Source: Pseudo-nitzschia pungens (Eukaryota > Bacillariophyta > Bacillariophyceae > Bacillariales > Bacillariaceae). From it: a DNA stretch of 64,000 bases. The stretch is from positions 1,418,501 through 1,482,500 of the forward strand of contig CM074760.1 of the NCBI GenBank assembly GCA_037355855.1. Direction: 5' to 3'. The translations under genes and the position numbers were made by a program. Shown here piece after piece: positions 20,940-31,446 of the stretch; the first letter of the stretch is position 1, and the number at the start of each line of letters is the position of its first letter. Below the pieces are notes generated by a model. It was not told the origin of the DNA. It worked only from the letters and a program-made list of their open reading frames with translations, and made no database searches.

Positions 20940-22523
20940 TCACGAGTCTCTCAAGAAAAAAAAGCTTCCCAGCACAATGCCAATCAAAATTAAAACCACG
21001 TGAACTGCTATGATGACTCTACGAAAGTCACAAGAATGTTTCTCACTTTCTTCCAGTTTTGCTTCAGTTGTAGCAGTTTCTTGATCGATGCGGACACTAG
21101 GATCGAGTGGAGAGTAAGAATTACTTCCCTCCACTTTAGTAGATATGAGAGACGAATTATTGATGGCATCCTCAGACATATGTCTTGACTCTTGACAAAC
21201 TGATTCTCCCTCATTTTCGATCTCTGGCGGTCGAACTTGATCAACTGACAAGTCAGTTGATCGTATGATTGACTCTCCATCTAAAGATTGGACGGAACGA
21301 AGATCTCTCTCAGCAATATCGCCTTCAGTATTTTCTCCAGGATGCTCCAGAGTCGGCAAAGAAAGAATATCAACGATTGAACGTCTTGGTTTTTGGGTGG
21401 AGTAGGTAGTGCTGTTTTGTTCAATCCGTGTATTGTGGTCATTCTTCCGATTGCGAGTTGCACAACTTTTGTGTACTGGTGTCTTCCAAAAACTTTCTTC
21501 CCAAAAAATTTCCTCCTCGAACAAGTTATTTTCCCCTAATTCTGCAGCGGAAAGTTTTCCAGACTGCACATCCCATACGCTAAGAACGTCTTCCTCTACC
21601 TGCTCTCCCAAATGACTCGACTCGATGCGATTGTTAAGTTCATTCAGAGAATAGGTTTCGTTGTTCTTTTCTACAGCTTGCTTTCCAACCATGTTATTTC
21701 TTCCCATTTCAAGATCGTCGAATTGTCCAGCTCCTAAGTCCCCGTCTTCCCCGTATAATTCTACAAGATTCAATTCATCCATAACTACCTCATCATTCAC
21801 TGAATCCGCTTCTATTGATCCATTCGTATTTTCTGCTTCTTCAACACTGATGGCCATATGATGAACGATTTCTCCAGTAAAATGGGAGTAACCTTCATCT
21901 TCACTTTCGTCCTCGTGAATAAAGAGGATTTCCTCAGGAGGATCTCTATTGCAAATATCATACACACTGAAACAAGCTTCATCCGATGGTTGCGACTCAT
22001 TTACAGACTCTCTTGCATCTCTTTCTGCCTTGTCAATTTTTATTTCGTGGATGTTTGAAATTTGGGTATGCACTTTCCTCCGATTCAACACTTTCGTCGC
22101 TTCTTCTCTTGTCACTGCTCGCTGTTCTTCGCAGACGGCGTTACGTTCCCGCTCTGATCTGTTATTTATGTCATTATTGTGAATTTCAGAAGCTGATAGA
22201 TTTTTGTTTGGTTGAACTAGTTGGTTTTGCAGACCTGGCTGATCTCGCAATGATTGCATTAGATTTGAAATCTCTTGCGAAACTTCTTGTTCTGCCAGTG
22301 AGAGCATGTTCATTTCCATTTCGAGTTCATCGTCCTCTACGTCAGATACAATAGATTCGTCCTTCATCCAACTTCTATTATTCAGCAATTCATTGACCAG
22401 ATGACCCTCATCTGACAGGAAATCTTCGTAATTCTCCAATGCCATCGTGTCATCGTCATCTTGAATGAAACTCGAAGCCGACTCATCGTCCGAGAGCGAA
22501 GTCAAGGACACATAAGAGACCAT
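20940..22523 (-). CDS. Acidic tail-anchored protein of unknown function
   Basis: 527 residues from the ATG at 22523. The first 490 residues are very acidic and polar (many Asp, Glu, Ser and Asn), without a signal peptide, and are probably largely disordered. A helical, possibly coiled segment is seen at about 70-100 (EMNMLSLAEQEVSQEISNLM). The only hydrophobic segment is at the extreme C-terminus (about 502-524: VIIAVHVVLILIGIVLGSFFF), followed by four polar residues. This is the layout of a tail-anchored protein inserted after translation into ER, mitochondrial or plastid outer membrane, with the acidic part in the cytosol. SNARE-like organisation was considered, but no SNARE heptad layer with a central Gln or Arg is evident. 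No homolog is recognised. Confidence 0.75.
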   Translation of the reverse strand: MVSYVSLTSLSDDESASSFIQDDDDTMALENYEDFLSDEGHLVNELLNNRSWMKDESIVSDVEDDELEMEMNMLSLAEQEVSQEISNLMQSLRDQPGLQNQLVQPNKNLSASEIHNNDINNRSERERNAVCEEQRAVTREEATKVLNRRKVHTQISNIHEIKIDKAERDARESVNESQPSDEACFSVYDICNRDPPEEILFIHEDESEDEGYSHFTGEIVHHMAISVEEAENTNGSIEADSVNDEVVMDELNLVELYGEDGDLGAGQFDDLEMGRNNMVGKQAVEKNNETYSLNELNNRIESSHLGEQVEEDVLSVWDVQSGKLSAAELGENNLFEEEIFWEESFWKTPVHKSCATRNRKNDHNTRIEQNSTTYSTQKPRRSIVDILSLPTLEHPGENTEGDIAERDLRSVQSLDGESIIRSTDLSVDQVRPPEIENEGESVCQESRHMSEDAINNSSLISTKVEGSNSYSPLDPSVRIDQETATTEAKLEESEKHSCDFRRVIIAVHVVLILIGIVLGSFFFLRDS

Positions 22524-23981
22524 ACCTCACTGATCTGAAAGTCATAAGTATTTATAATTGGTCCGAGTGCGAGTAAGTTACGCAACCATGAACAAACAAT
22601 GAATTGAAATTGAAAAAGTGTTAACGTATTCCTTCTACAGGATCGGTTGGCATCCGGTCTCGGGAAAGAATTGATGGCAATGATAACATGTTGGTGTGAA
22701 CGGTTTACCGGCATTTTCGGAGTTGGCGATGTTGTTTTTATCTTTTTTGACTACGAGTAAGGTTACCAGTAGGTACCGGTACTGGTACTCTCCATACTGA
22801 TCAACAGGCTTGAGCGAAGCACTGGCATCCTCTTTTCAAACCAATTACTATTATGTAAAGCTGTCACCTACCGTTTACCGTTATCAGCTTTTGCTTAAAT
22901 TTAAGCCGTCTCTTTTTTAACGCCTGATTACCCTAATGTTTCATGCATCGCACGTAGCAATAACTTGTTCTGCCATAATTTACTGCACATGTCCAATAAT
23001 TGAGTTGCAGATTTCGCCTCTGCCCATTTTGGCACTTACCGTAAGATTTTTTACCAGCACAAGGGTGAGTAAGTATCAATTTCCAACCAATTCAAATCTT
23101 TCTTTTTGCGCTTCAAACTCCTTTCAAAGCTTTGTAGTAACTAGTACATACTGGTAGTGTCGATCGAACACTCTCAACAAGTTATTTCCATTGAGTGAAA
23201 CTACTAAGAACTTACGTACCGGTAATGGTACTACTATTCGTGACAACGCTCCCTGTCCGTAATAACGCTGTGCGTACTGACCGTACCCCGCGGTAGGAGC
23301 ATCAGTTCCATAGCACACAGGAGGTAAGGTTACCTCAAGCCACTACGCTAGGACCTACAGTATGCTATGGGTGCTATAGCTAGGTATGCTGTAGAGGTAC
23401 AAATCCTACAAAAGGACCCAGCACACTAGTTGATAGCCACCCGATAGCACCCTGCTATAGTAGCTTGCTAAACCTTTTGCTGAGCCTGTCTCTTGGCACA
23501 TAGTCTAGCACACTGGAGACTGTTACTGCAACCTAAGGTATTTAACTTTGGTACAGGTCCCTACACAGGGACCCAGCATCATACTTCGCATCCGCCAGCA
23601 TCATGCTGAATATCGTCACAGAAAAAAATTAAAGACGAACACCAATTCTTGATGGTGAGCAGGTTATGATGCTTCGTGGAGTTGTCGCCTCATGTTTTTC
23701 TGCTAAGTGTCCAGTAGATATGTTGTTCGCTTCGTTTCCCTATTGCAGCTACTAGAAAGGAAAGAAGATGCTGTTAGTCTTATTCCAACTTCGTGGATCT
23801 CTTTTGTAAGTATCACAGCATATTTTCAATTAAAAAACAAATGTTTCTCTGAGATACCCGCCAACATGATTCTTGTTACAAAGCATACTATTCAGAACAG
23901 CACCTTGTCTGATGAATAAATACAACGTAGTGATTTATATTGTAATTGTTGTTGCAAATGTATCATCCTGAGGACTTAAAG
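22524..23981. other. Intergenic, upstream of tail-anchored gene
   Basis: About 1.5 kb. It contains GTAAGGTTACCAGTAGGTAC and related words near 22760, TACCGGTAATGG near 23218, and a segment around 23330-23600 built of CTATAG, TAGCAC and GGGACCCAGCA words resembling the one at 9060-9290. No coding sequence is supported. Confidence 0.5.
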
Positions 23982-26250
23982 CTAATCAACCTTGACGTTT
24001 TGAAAGATTGCCCGGACGAAGCGACTCGCTGCCACATGCCCCAAAGTACCGCACAACAGTCCCAGGTTGATCGAAATCAAGGTCATATATCCGAAGTAGA
24101 AGCAGAACTGCAACATACCGTGCATCTGAGTCTTGAAAAAGAAGTAGTAGATACCGTACAAGAATACGTAGACCGAAGTGGATGCACCCGATCCGAAAGC
24201 AGTCCATTGCCAAAGGTAGTTCTCAGCATTTAAGCAAAAGTACACCACAATGATTGATGTCATGCCAACCACGATCGTCAAAATGGCATAGACACCGAAC
24301 AAAAAGCCGTAAACATGGTAAAACTTGTAGTTCCAAAGAGAGGTCAACACGTAGTAAAGTTCGATGAAGATAGATCCAAAACTTAAAAGACCAGCCAGAG
24401 GGATGAGGCCAGAGGGCTTTCCGTACCATGGTACATCTTGAGGGATGGGTCTTGGGATCGCATTGACTCTGCATGGGAAGCTAGTTGTTGTACCCTTGCT
24501 GGAGTGGCGTCCCAAAAGAGTACCAACAACACAAAGAGGGACGGACACAAAAACGTAGAGGAAGAAAAGCTTCAAGATGACCATGAAAGATATGGAGTTG
24601 ATGGTACCGTAAACAAGCGAAACGGAGTTCAACACGAGGAAAATCAGACACGTCGCAATTGGAAGAAGAACAACCGTGAGGCCCATTGTGGCTTGCCACA
24701 AGTTTCCCTGTCCCGAGTTCTTTCCGCTCCTCGCAACTGTCGGATAATACTCTTTGAAGTATCTTCCAGAAACAAATCCACTGACGATGGTCGAAAATGC
24801 GTAGCAAATGAGGATGGCTTGCATCATTTCACCGCGTTCTTCATGAACTTCACCATGAACAGGCCCGAGGACCGCGAAAAGGATGACTCCAAATGTCAAG
24901 ACGACAAGCTGACTTCCCGTACCGACAAGGGCGGCAAATAGAGGCAACAACGAAGGAGCACGGAAAACATCACCATGGACCTGTTTCCACCCTGCATCCT
25001 CGATTTTGTCGTGCAACGCTTCTTTTTCGTCATCATCGAATTCTCCGTCTTCCAAGTCATGAAGCAGACCGTAGCGCGCATAATCCTTCTTCAAGGTTCT
25101 AAGGAGAATCAATGCAACAAGACCCATCAGAAACAAAACCATCATGAACGAGTTGAAAACCGAAAACCAATGAATTGGATGCTTGAAGAACTCGTGATCC
25201 AAGTATCGGTCAAAGCGCGAGTGAAATTCTTCGCTTGTCTCTTCGAATTGTACGTGGAGGGCAAAATCCAACTCAACACCTTCCTTCACCTGTTTCAAAG
25301 ACTTGGGGTCACTGGTGAGATCCACCTTCACGACCTGGTCTTTGTTGTAGGAGATGATGAGATTTCGCGTGGTGTATACATACGGATGCAAGTCGGCGAC
25401 CTCACTGTCATCCAATTCGGACATGTGATCGAGGCGTTCCAAATCATCTTTCTCTTTCAAGCTGAATTTATCAGCTGCCGGAAGCATCTCACCAACCATT
25501 CCCCAAACTGGCAAATCGTCAAGGTACATCTGATAAAACCAACGATGCTGAATAGCTTGAGAAAAGTGTTGCGCCTGTTCCAAGGTCAGTGGTTTGGTGG
25601 TGCATTTCTCAGGCTTATCCGGCTGGGTCAAAAACATAATATCGTGACCCGAGTGACGAAGCGCGTGGCCTCCTAGATGCTCTCCCAAACTGAGCGATTT
25701 CCACTCATTCCAACGGCCCGTTCCTTTGCTCTTCTCGGGGTGGTGTTTCGTTTCGGGAGCACAATATGGGAGAGTGTAATATTCATATGCCTCTTGCGGA
25801 TTAGCATAAGGTCCAACCTACATCAAGTATGTACATCATTTACATCACACAGGGGCAAGTTGCACGGAGCAAACCAAATTTTTGGCGACATTTCCAGCCA
25901 TTTGTCAAATCGGAAACGAAAGAAAACACACCAATGGGTCACGAGGTGAACGTCAACGATCCACAACATGATGAGAATAAGGCGAGAAAAGCGAGTCCAT
26001 GGCATGATATTTCGAAGCATCAGCTTGCACCAAAGGCGATGACTCAAAGACAACGACGGGGACAGCATTTCCATGTCAAACCACTGTTCACAGTACAAAT
26101 GACCGCATGACTCATCCGCTTCACCGAACCCACCTTGTTTACCCATAGTTCTATGTGTTCCTTTTCTTTATATTTGTGGTCACTGGTATCGGCCTTCACT
26201 ATGTGGGGTACCAATGCAGCAACTGCTGCTACTAAAAGCGACGGTCTCAT
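23982..26250 (-). CDS. Transmembrane 9 superfamily (EMP70/nonaspanin) protein
   Basis: Two exons on the minus strand: 26250-26134 and 25817-23982, with a 316-bp intron (GTGGGT...TGTAG), joined at codon boundary phase 0 to give 650 residues. The join recreates the family hallmark WVNKVGPYANPQE. TM9 proteins are Golgi/endosome membrane proteins with a large lumenal N-terminal domain and nine membrane helices, implicated in cargo sorting. A signal peptide (1-20) is present, and the lumenal domain extends to about residue 250. The first helix is near 258-280, then a cytosolic acidic loop and eight further helices. The C-terminus is NVKVD, fitting the KxD/E COPI-binding motif reported for this family. 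Length matches the TM9SF3-type group. The donor is GTGGGT, less common than GTAAGT. Beginning at the internal methionine at 25688 would remove the conserved N-terminus. Confidence 0.95.
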
Positions 26251-27159
26251 GGTGGAAGGGTTATAGTGTGATCCGAAAAAAATAAACGGCACGTTTTTCT
26301 CTCTCGTTGATTCATTGCGTAAAGTTTCCCTCTTGCTGCTCTTGCTGCCGGTCCAGAAAGCCATCTACGGTAGGACGAGCATTGTAGTAGGCACTCGTAA
26401 AAGCACTCGTACGACTGCTTGAATTTGGGAGTCACAACTCTCAAACACATAACGGACATACCGTACAGTAGGTAACCTTACTCTACTGTTCTATTGTTCG
26501 AGCTAATTACGGTATGATTAACGGTGCGGCACTCTACTTCGCTGACTTTACTTGTACCGTACGATACCCATTGTATGTCGTTATCGTAAGTTGAAAGTAC
26601 AAAGGACCAGACACGATACAATTGGTCTTGATTGTACTTAGAACTAACCTTACCTACCCTTACTCGTACGAACGGTCAGTAGAACACTGAAAATCAACGA
26701 ATAATCGAAAAAAAGTGGAAGCAACCATCTCAAAAGTATTACGACTACCAGGTGCGTAGCCGGGTCATCGAGACTACAGATGCCAGTCACATACCGGTAT
26801 GTACCAATCGTACTCGAAATAGTGGAAAGAGTAAGCCTTACTCATGCCGGTACCGGTAAGTTACCCGTAGACTCACTCAGCTAAATTGGAAGCAGTTGTC
26901 GGGTCATTACGAATGAGTTGTCTACGGGAGTGGGCTCGTAATGCACTCCAGTATTGTTTCAGCATGATCGCTTTTTGAATTACACTTACCGCATCCGAAC
27001 GTACAGTAACCTTACCGGTATATGGAATCACGATGGAATTTCGAGATCGATGACAATCTTTTCTTGAAGGCATACAAGTGTCACGGCAAACCAACATTGC
27101 AACCTGAATTGCAATACAAATACATACGAACAGAACAAAACACCAACCACTCAGCCGCG
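26251..27159. other. Shared upstream region of TM9 and GPX genes
   Basis: About 0.9 kb between two divergent genes, so both promoters lie here. It is dense in the palindromic words found elsewhere: GTACGATACC, CCTTACCTACCCTTACTCGTACGAACG near 26650, CATACCGGTATG near 26792, GCCGGTACCGGTAAGTTACC near 26848 and CCTTACCGGTATATGG near 27010. No gene. Confidence 0.5.
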
Positions 27160-27858
27160 ATGATGCCGAAAAATTTGTTCTTTCGAATATTCATGGCCAT
27201 TGGATTTTTGACGGTCGTTTCTGCGGTACCCGAAGACACCAACCCGAACTGCCAAGGGTGGGCAGATGCGGGTGAATGCGAGAACAATCCAAACTACATG
27301 CTCAAGGGTTGCGCCACGAGCTGCGAAAGGCTTGCTGCAGCTGCACTGAAAGAAGCCGAAGAATTGAGACAAATCTCGTCCTTTTTTGACTTGTCTGCCA
27401 ATGATATTTTTGGAGAACCCATCCAGTTTTCGAAATTCGCTGGCCAGGTCACGGTGTTGGTCAACGTTGCGTCCGAGTGTGGATACACCGATAGCCATTA
27501 CCGTGGATTGACAAAGTTGTGGAGGCAAGTAAAGTTCACCGATCAAATCAACATCTTGGCCTTTCCTTGCGACCAGTTTGGGCACCAAGAACCTGGTACC
27601 AATCAAGAAATCAACCGTTTTGCTGTGGAGGAATACGGAGTAGATTTTACAATGATGGAGAAAATAGACGTCAACGGTCCCGACGCTAGCATCGTCTACA
27701 AATACTTGAAGTCCAAGGCTGGGCCTTCCTCGATCGGATGGAACTTTGCTACTTATTACGTAGTTCACCCAGACGGGGCCATCAAATCATACTCGGGCGT
27801 CGAACCAATGGAACTGAAGGATGAGCTTTTGGACCTTCTACCAGCAGATGAGCTTTGA
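27160..27858 (+). CDS. ER-type glutathione peroxidase with ShK-like segment
   Basis: Thiol peroxidase of the glutathione peroxidase family, reducing hydroperoxides. The ATG at 27160 is preferred over an upstream in-frame ATG at 27022 because it places a clean signal peptide (MMPKNLFFRIFMAIGFL..., about 1-22) at the N-terminus. It gives 232 residues. Residues 28-58 form an ShKT-like module with four cysteines (31, 40, 51, 55) and the WADAGEC, NPNYM and CATSC pattern; the usual first and last cysteines are missing. The peroxidase domain (about 73-230) has Cys107 (ASECGYT, codon TGT, so Cys and not Sec), the Gln in FPCDQFGHQEPG and the WNF motif, completing the catalytic set. The protein ends ADEL, a possible ER-retention signal. 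Secretory location is inferred from both ends. Which reductant is used (thioredoxin is usual for Cys forms) cannot be seen. Confidence 0.92.
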   Translation: MMPKNLFFRIFMAIGFLTVVSAVPEDTNPNCQGWADAGECENNPNYMLKGCATSCERLAAAALKEAEELRQISSFFDLSANDIFGEPIQFSKFAGQVTVLVNVASECGYTDSHYRGLTKLWRQVKFTDQINILAFPCDQFGHQEPGTNQEINRFAVEEYGVDFTMMEKIDVNGPDASIVYKYLKSKAGPSSIGWNFATYYVVHPDGAIKSYSGVEPMELKDELLDLLPADEL

Positions 27859-29209
27859 GCAGAACAATCATTGCTATTAAACGAAATTCTTGTCATCATT
27901 ACCATTCAAAATTTCCATTCAGACTCTTGCGATGGAATCAATAGCAATCGGCATCGATACTATTTCAACATTGCTTGCATTAAACACTTTCGATCGAGAC
28001 AAGTCAACAAACGGCTGATTGGCGGAATGAGATTTTTGGAATCGCGTGGTATGGTTTGCAAAGATTCTCGATGTACATTCCTTCCTTGACTTGTATTCTT
28101 CTTCCAGATTTTGGTATCTTTGGCAGTTCATCGTCCTTAGAACTCGATTTAGAAGGAAAAGTTTTCAGTTTCGCAGCTTCCGCAAACAATCTCCGAACCA
28201 TAGAGGTCGCGACCGATCGCTCTAAAAAATATAGTGACCAAATCGTAGTTCCCAACAGCTTGTCATCACAAGGTTGTCCACCATGCCATATAGCTGCGAT
28301 TAATATAACCTAAAAATCCATTACATGTTGATGAATTGTTAGATTTTTGTGCCATTCACTATGGAATTGACGCTGATGGTTACGAAAACATTGATTGTAC
28401 GAAGTAAGCCTCACTACAACGTACGAAGCACTTTTTAATCGGTCAAGTACGTACGTAAGATCTTACCGGTAGGTACCAATCAAAATCTTTGTTTACCAGA
28501 GAACCCTCCCAGCTAGATGATGACCAGAATGGATACCACTTCGTAACCTTACGCATACGTTCACAACCGATCGACAAGAACAGATGAAAACATCACGGTA
28601 ATTAGTAACTACGGTAGTGTAGAACTGACTACTTGTAATTACGAACTCGTACCCGTTTGCAAACTGTTGTTGATATGAATTTCGAGAAAGTAAGTTACAC
28701 AGTCATAAAAGATTGCAACGACTGCCAATCATTATCAATTTTCTTTCCGTCCGGGACCCCAATCTCCCCAAGATCCATTCGAATTTCAGGAGAGACACGT
28801 GCATGCTCTGTGACAAATAAAAAATAAAAGCCTATCGGCACTTTTTCTCACACATTCCTATGTCAAATATGCATGTGAGAGCGCGCAGACCTGGTCACTT
28901 TCTGTTTGAAAAAGACACTAAGCACGAACTCATTAATTTTGTCCTCGTTGCTCAAAAATTTCGGGAAACATCCTCTCTTTTTGGTGGCAAATCGGAAACA
29001 GAAGATATCATTTCAACTACAGATCTGGTACCGGAATACTAGAGTTACGCACGACTCTTAGAAGGTGGAAGGACGTAACAAGCAAAAGATAAGCTTAAGT
29101 GAGATAGAAACGACGAAATAGAGCAAAACGTTGGGATCGAACCGAAGTTGGAACTGCGAGTTACGAAGACACACGGATCAATTTGCGACAAACGACAGGG
29201 ACTAGTACA
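27859..29209. other. Intergenic, one doubtful short frame
   Basis: About 1.35 kb. It contains a short minus-strand frame listed separately and the words CGTACGTAAGATCTTACCGGTAGGTACC near 28447. A purine-rich stretch precedes the downstream gene. No other gene is supported. Confidence 0.45.
28004..28201 (-). CDS. Possible 65-residue basic protein
   Basis: A minus-strand frame from the ATG at 28201 gives 65 residues, starting MVRRLFAEAAKLKTF and rich in Lys, Ser and Arg. Codon choice is protein-like and the N-terminus resembles a mitochondrial presequence, but the frame is too short to be sure and I recognise no family. It converges on the glutathione peroxidase gene 145 bp away. Low confidence. 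Confidence 0.25.
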   Translation of the reverse strand: MVRRLFAEAAKLKTFPSKSSSKDDELPKIPKSGRRIQVKEGMYIENLCKPYHAIPKISFRQSAVC

Positions 29210-31276
29210 ATGGCTGATCAGATCGACTGCGGTATCACTGGCCGGTTCCCTTATGCGAGTGACAAAATAGACGAAGAAACAAGGCCTTTAGTTAGGACTC
29301 TTTCCTCCTCGCAGCGGCCAAGAAATTTCCGGTTATGCTACGACGACCACGGCGACGACGGAGATCACAGAGAATGGAGCAAGGCCGATATCAACGATTC
29401 AACAAGCAAACCAGGACTCTCAAATCCTGAACCATGGGGGGTTGCTCATATTGACTTTCTCTATTCGATCGAGACTGACAGGGCACCATCGTCGCTTGCT
29501 CCCAGAGTAACGTACACTATCGTATCAAGTGTGTCTTCTGCAATCATTGAAAGCATCTACCGAAACGACTGTTCCCAACGTCACAGGAGACGACGACGAC
29601 GCAGCCTCCAAGCTATATCCGACTCCTCATTGTCGTCAGGATTGAGATCGAGGCGCATGGAAATTCTGTCGATCAGCCCCGGGGATGGACATGAATGGGT
29701 AGGGGAGTGTGAGACTAACGCGTCGACCACGGGCAGCAACAACGGAAGTGGTTCATCATTTTGCAATAAAGTAGAGGGAACCGTTGTGATTGGATTCGAC
29801 GAGAAGAATTCTCCGGGAACCATGATCGGAGCAGGAACCTCTGCTTCTGACTTCAAATCTGTAGGGGACATCGTTCTGTCAAGGATTCAGGAAGACATGA
29901 TCAACGGAAAATACCTGGATAGGGTCAATCGTGATGTTCTTGATTTCGGTGTCACCATCACAAACATGAAATACATAGATTCAGATTATCACAGTCTAGT
30001 CGATGAAAATGCTTTTGCGCCGGTCAGTGCTCTCTCGGGATCAATCGAGGGTGACTTCGCGGTGACCAACAGTACAGAAATGTCCCTCTTCTCCAAGGTT
30101 GCGATCCCCCTAATGGTTGTGCTATCCATTACAGCTTTTGTATTGTGTTGGTGTGCGATCGTGTCCTGGCCCACCGATTTATTCCGCCAAAAAAACCCTT
30201 CCAAACAAAATGCGAGAGGGAGTGCCGAGGGGGAAGACGGCAATCTCTACCGAAACAAATATCCTGAAGAACGCGCCGAGGCGCATCATGATTCGGGACG
30301 ATATCATCGAGATCAGATTTCGCACAACGATGACTCCCCACCTGCCACTATAACCATAAGGGCTAGACACAGCAGCAACAATGCCGATGGAAACAAGAAC
30401 GATGACGAACTCTTGGATTGTAAAAGCATTCTTCGCACCCCTTCACTGGAAGCCACCCTTCAAGATCTGTCGGAAACCGAGGTACTAAAATATGGACATC
30501 AGGGCGCAACACGCCCAATGGAAAAACGAAACCGAGAAACTTATTCAACAATTCCAATCGACAATAGGACAGGTGTTCATCGTTTCTTGCCAATGTCTAT
30601 TCGCGCTCGTAACCAATCTATGATTCATGTTACGGATGGGAGTTCGCATCCGTCCGATACAGAAACTGGTTCAACGCCAAGCGATGAAACAAATAATTAT
30701 GATGGAAGGGACCATTCCAAAGTAACAAGCGATATTGATCTAGGGAAGATGGGTGACCGAGGATCTGTGGTGGGTACATCCATATCAATGAAAAGCCCGA
30801 GTAAGTCCTTCAGTCAAACGCGGTCATCATCTCGGGGTTTCATTTCTTCCTATTTCAGCAAAAGGAACATGTTCTCGCGCACTACAACGCCTGTTATTAG
30901 CCTCGTGGATAGAGTCAACGAGTGCACTTCAACAGGAAATAACCCCTGTTTCGGAGAGGAGAGGGAATTGCCGCCTCCGACGAAGAACAGCGACAACAGT
31001 AGGCCCGACAAGAGTACAGAATGGAGATACGTCGTGCCAAACGATGGAAATTCTCTAACAGAAGTGAAAAACTCGGACGAAGATACGGCGACATTACGTT
31101 CAAGCCGAATTAGCCCGAAGAAAGCTGCAGCCTATCGTGCATACATCAACAAAAAGACGCTTCGACATACCGAAGAATGCGAAAATGATGACGACCTGTC
31201 GATTCCAATGGAAATAGGGGTGAAAAGGACCTTTACTGACGATCGGGGTCGTATTCGAGATATGGTTGCGCTCTGA
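29210..31276 (+). CDS. Single-pass membrane protein, diatom-type family
   Basis: 688 residues from the ATG at 29210; the frame continues 27 bp upstream only with non-ATG codons. The middle part is a compact domain (about 100-290). It opens with a Cys beside a run of arginines (CSQRHRRRRRR), a further Cys pair, a beta-rich core (VEGTVVIGFDEKNS) and a helix with SRIQEDMINGKYLD. One membrane helix follows (about 303-325: VAIPLMVVLSITAFVLCWCAIV), then about 360 residues of polar, Ser/Thr/Arg-rich tail. No classical N-terminal signal peptide is visible. The arrangement of a basic-flanked, Cys-bearing SEA-like domain, a helix and a long disordered tail is one I associate with lineage-specific diatom membrane proteins; this is recollection of a pattern, not a database result. 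The polybasic run could be a proprotein cleavage site. Function unknown. Confidence 0.78.
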   Translation: MADQIDCGITGRFPYASDKIDEETRPLVRTLSSSQRPRNFRLCYDDHGDDGDHREWSKADINDSTSKPGLSNPEPWGVAHIDFLYSIETDRAPSSLAPRVTYTIVSSVSSAIIESIYRNDCSQRHRRRRRRSLQAISDSSLSSGLRSRRMEILSISPGDGHEWVGECETNASTTGSNNGSGSSFCNKVEGTVVIGFDEKNSPGTMIGAGTSASDFKSVGDIVLSRIQEDMINGKYLDRVNRDVLDFGVTITNMKYIDSDYHSLVDENAFAPVSALSGSIEGDFAVTNSTEMSLFSKVAIPLMVVLSITAFVLCWCAIVSWPTDLFRQKNPSKQNARGSAEGEDGNLYRNKYPEERAEAHHDSGRYHRDQISHNDDSPPATITIRARHSSNNADGNKNDDELLDCKSILRTPSLEATLQDLSETEVLKYGHQGATRPMEKRNRETYSTIPIDNRTGVHRFLPMSIRARNQSMIHVTDGSSHPSDTETGSTPSDETNNYDGRDHSKVTSDIDLGKMGDRGSVVGTSISMKSPSKSFSQTRSSSRGFISSYFSKRNMFSRTTTPVISLVDRVNECTSTGNNPCFGEERELPPPTKNSDNSRPDKSTEWRYVVPNDGNSLTEVKNSDEDTATLRSSRISPKKAAAYRAYINKKTLRHTEECENDDDLSIPMEIGVKRTFTDDRGRIRDMVAL

Positions 31277-31446
31277 GCCGATTACAAGATAGTCGGTTGT
31301 GTATGGCAAAAGAAGAAGGAATATTAGCCTACCACAAGGCTTATTTTTTTATCAATAATTATCCGACACGTTAGATGGAAGAATACCAAACGGCTATTTG
31401 CCGATGAAGCATAAAGTGTCACTGAGCTTACAAATAATTTTGTTCA

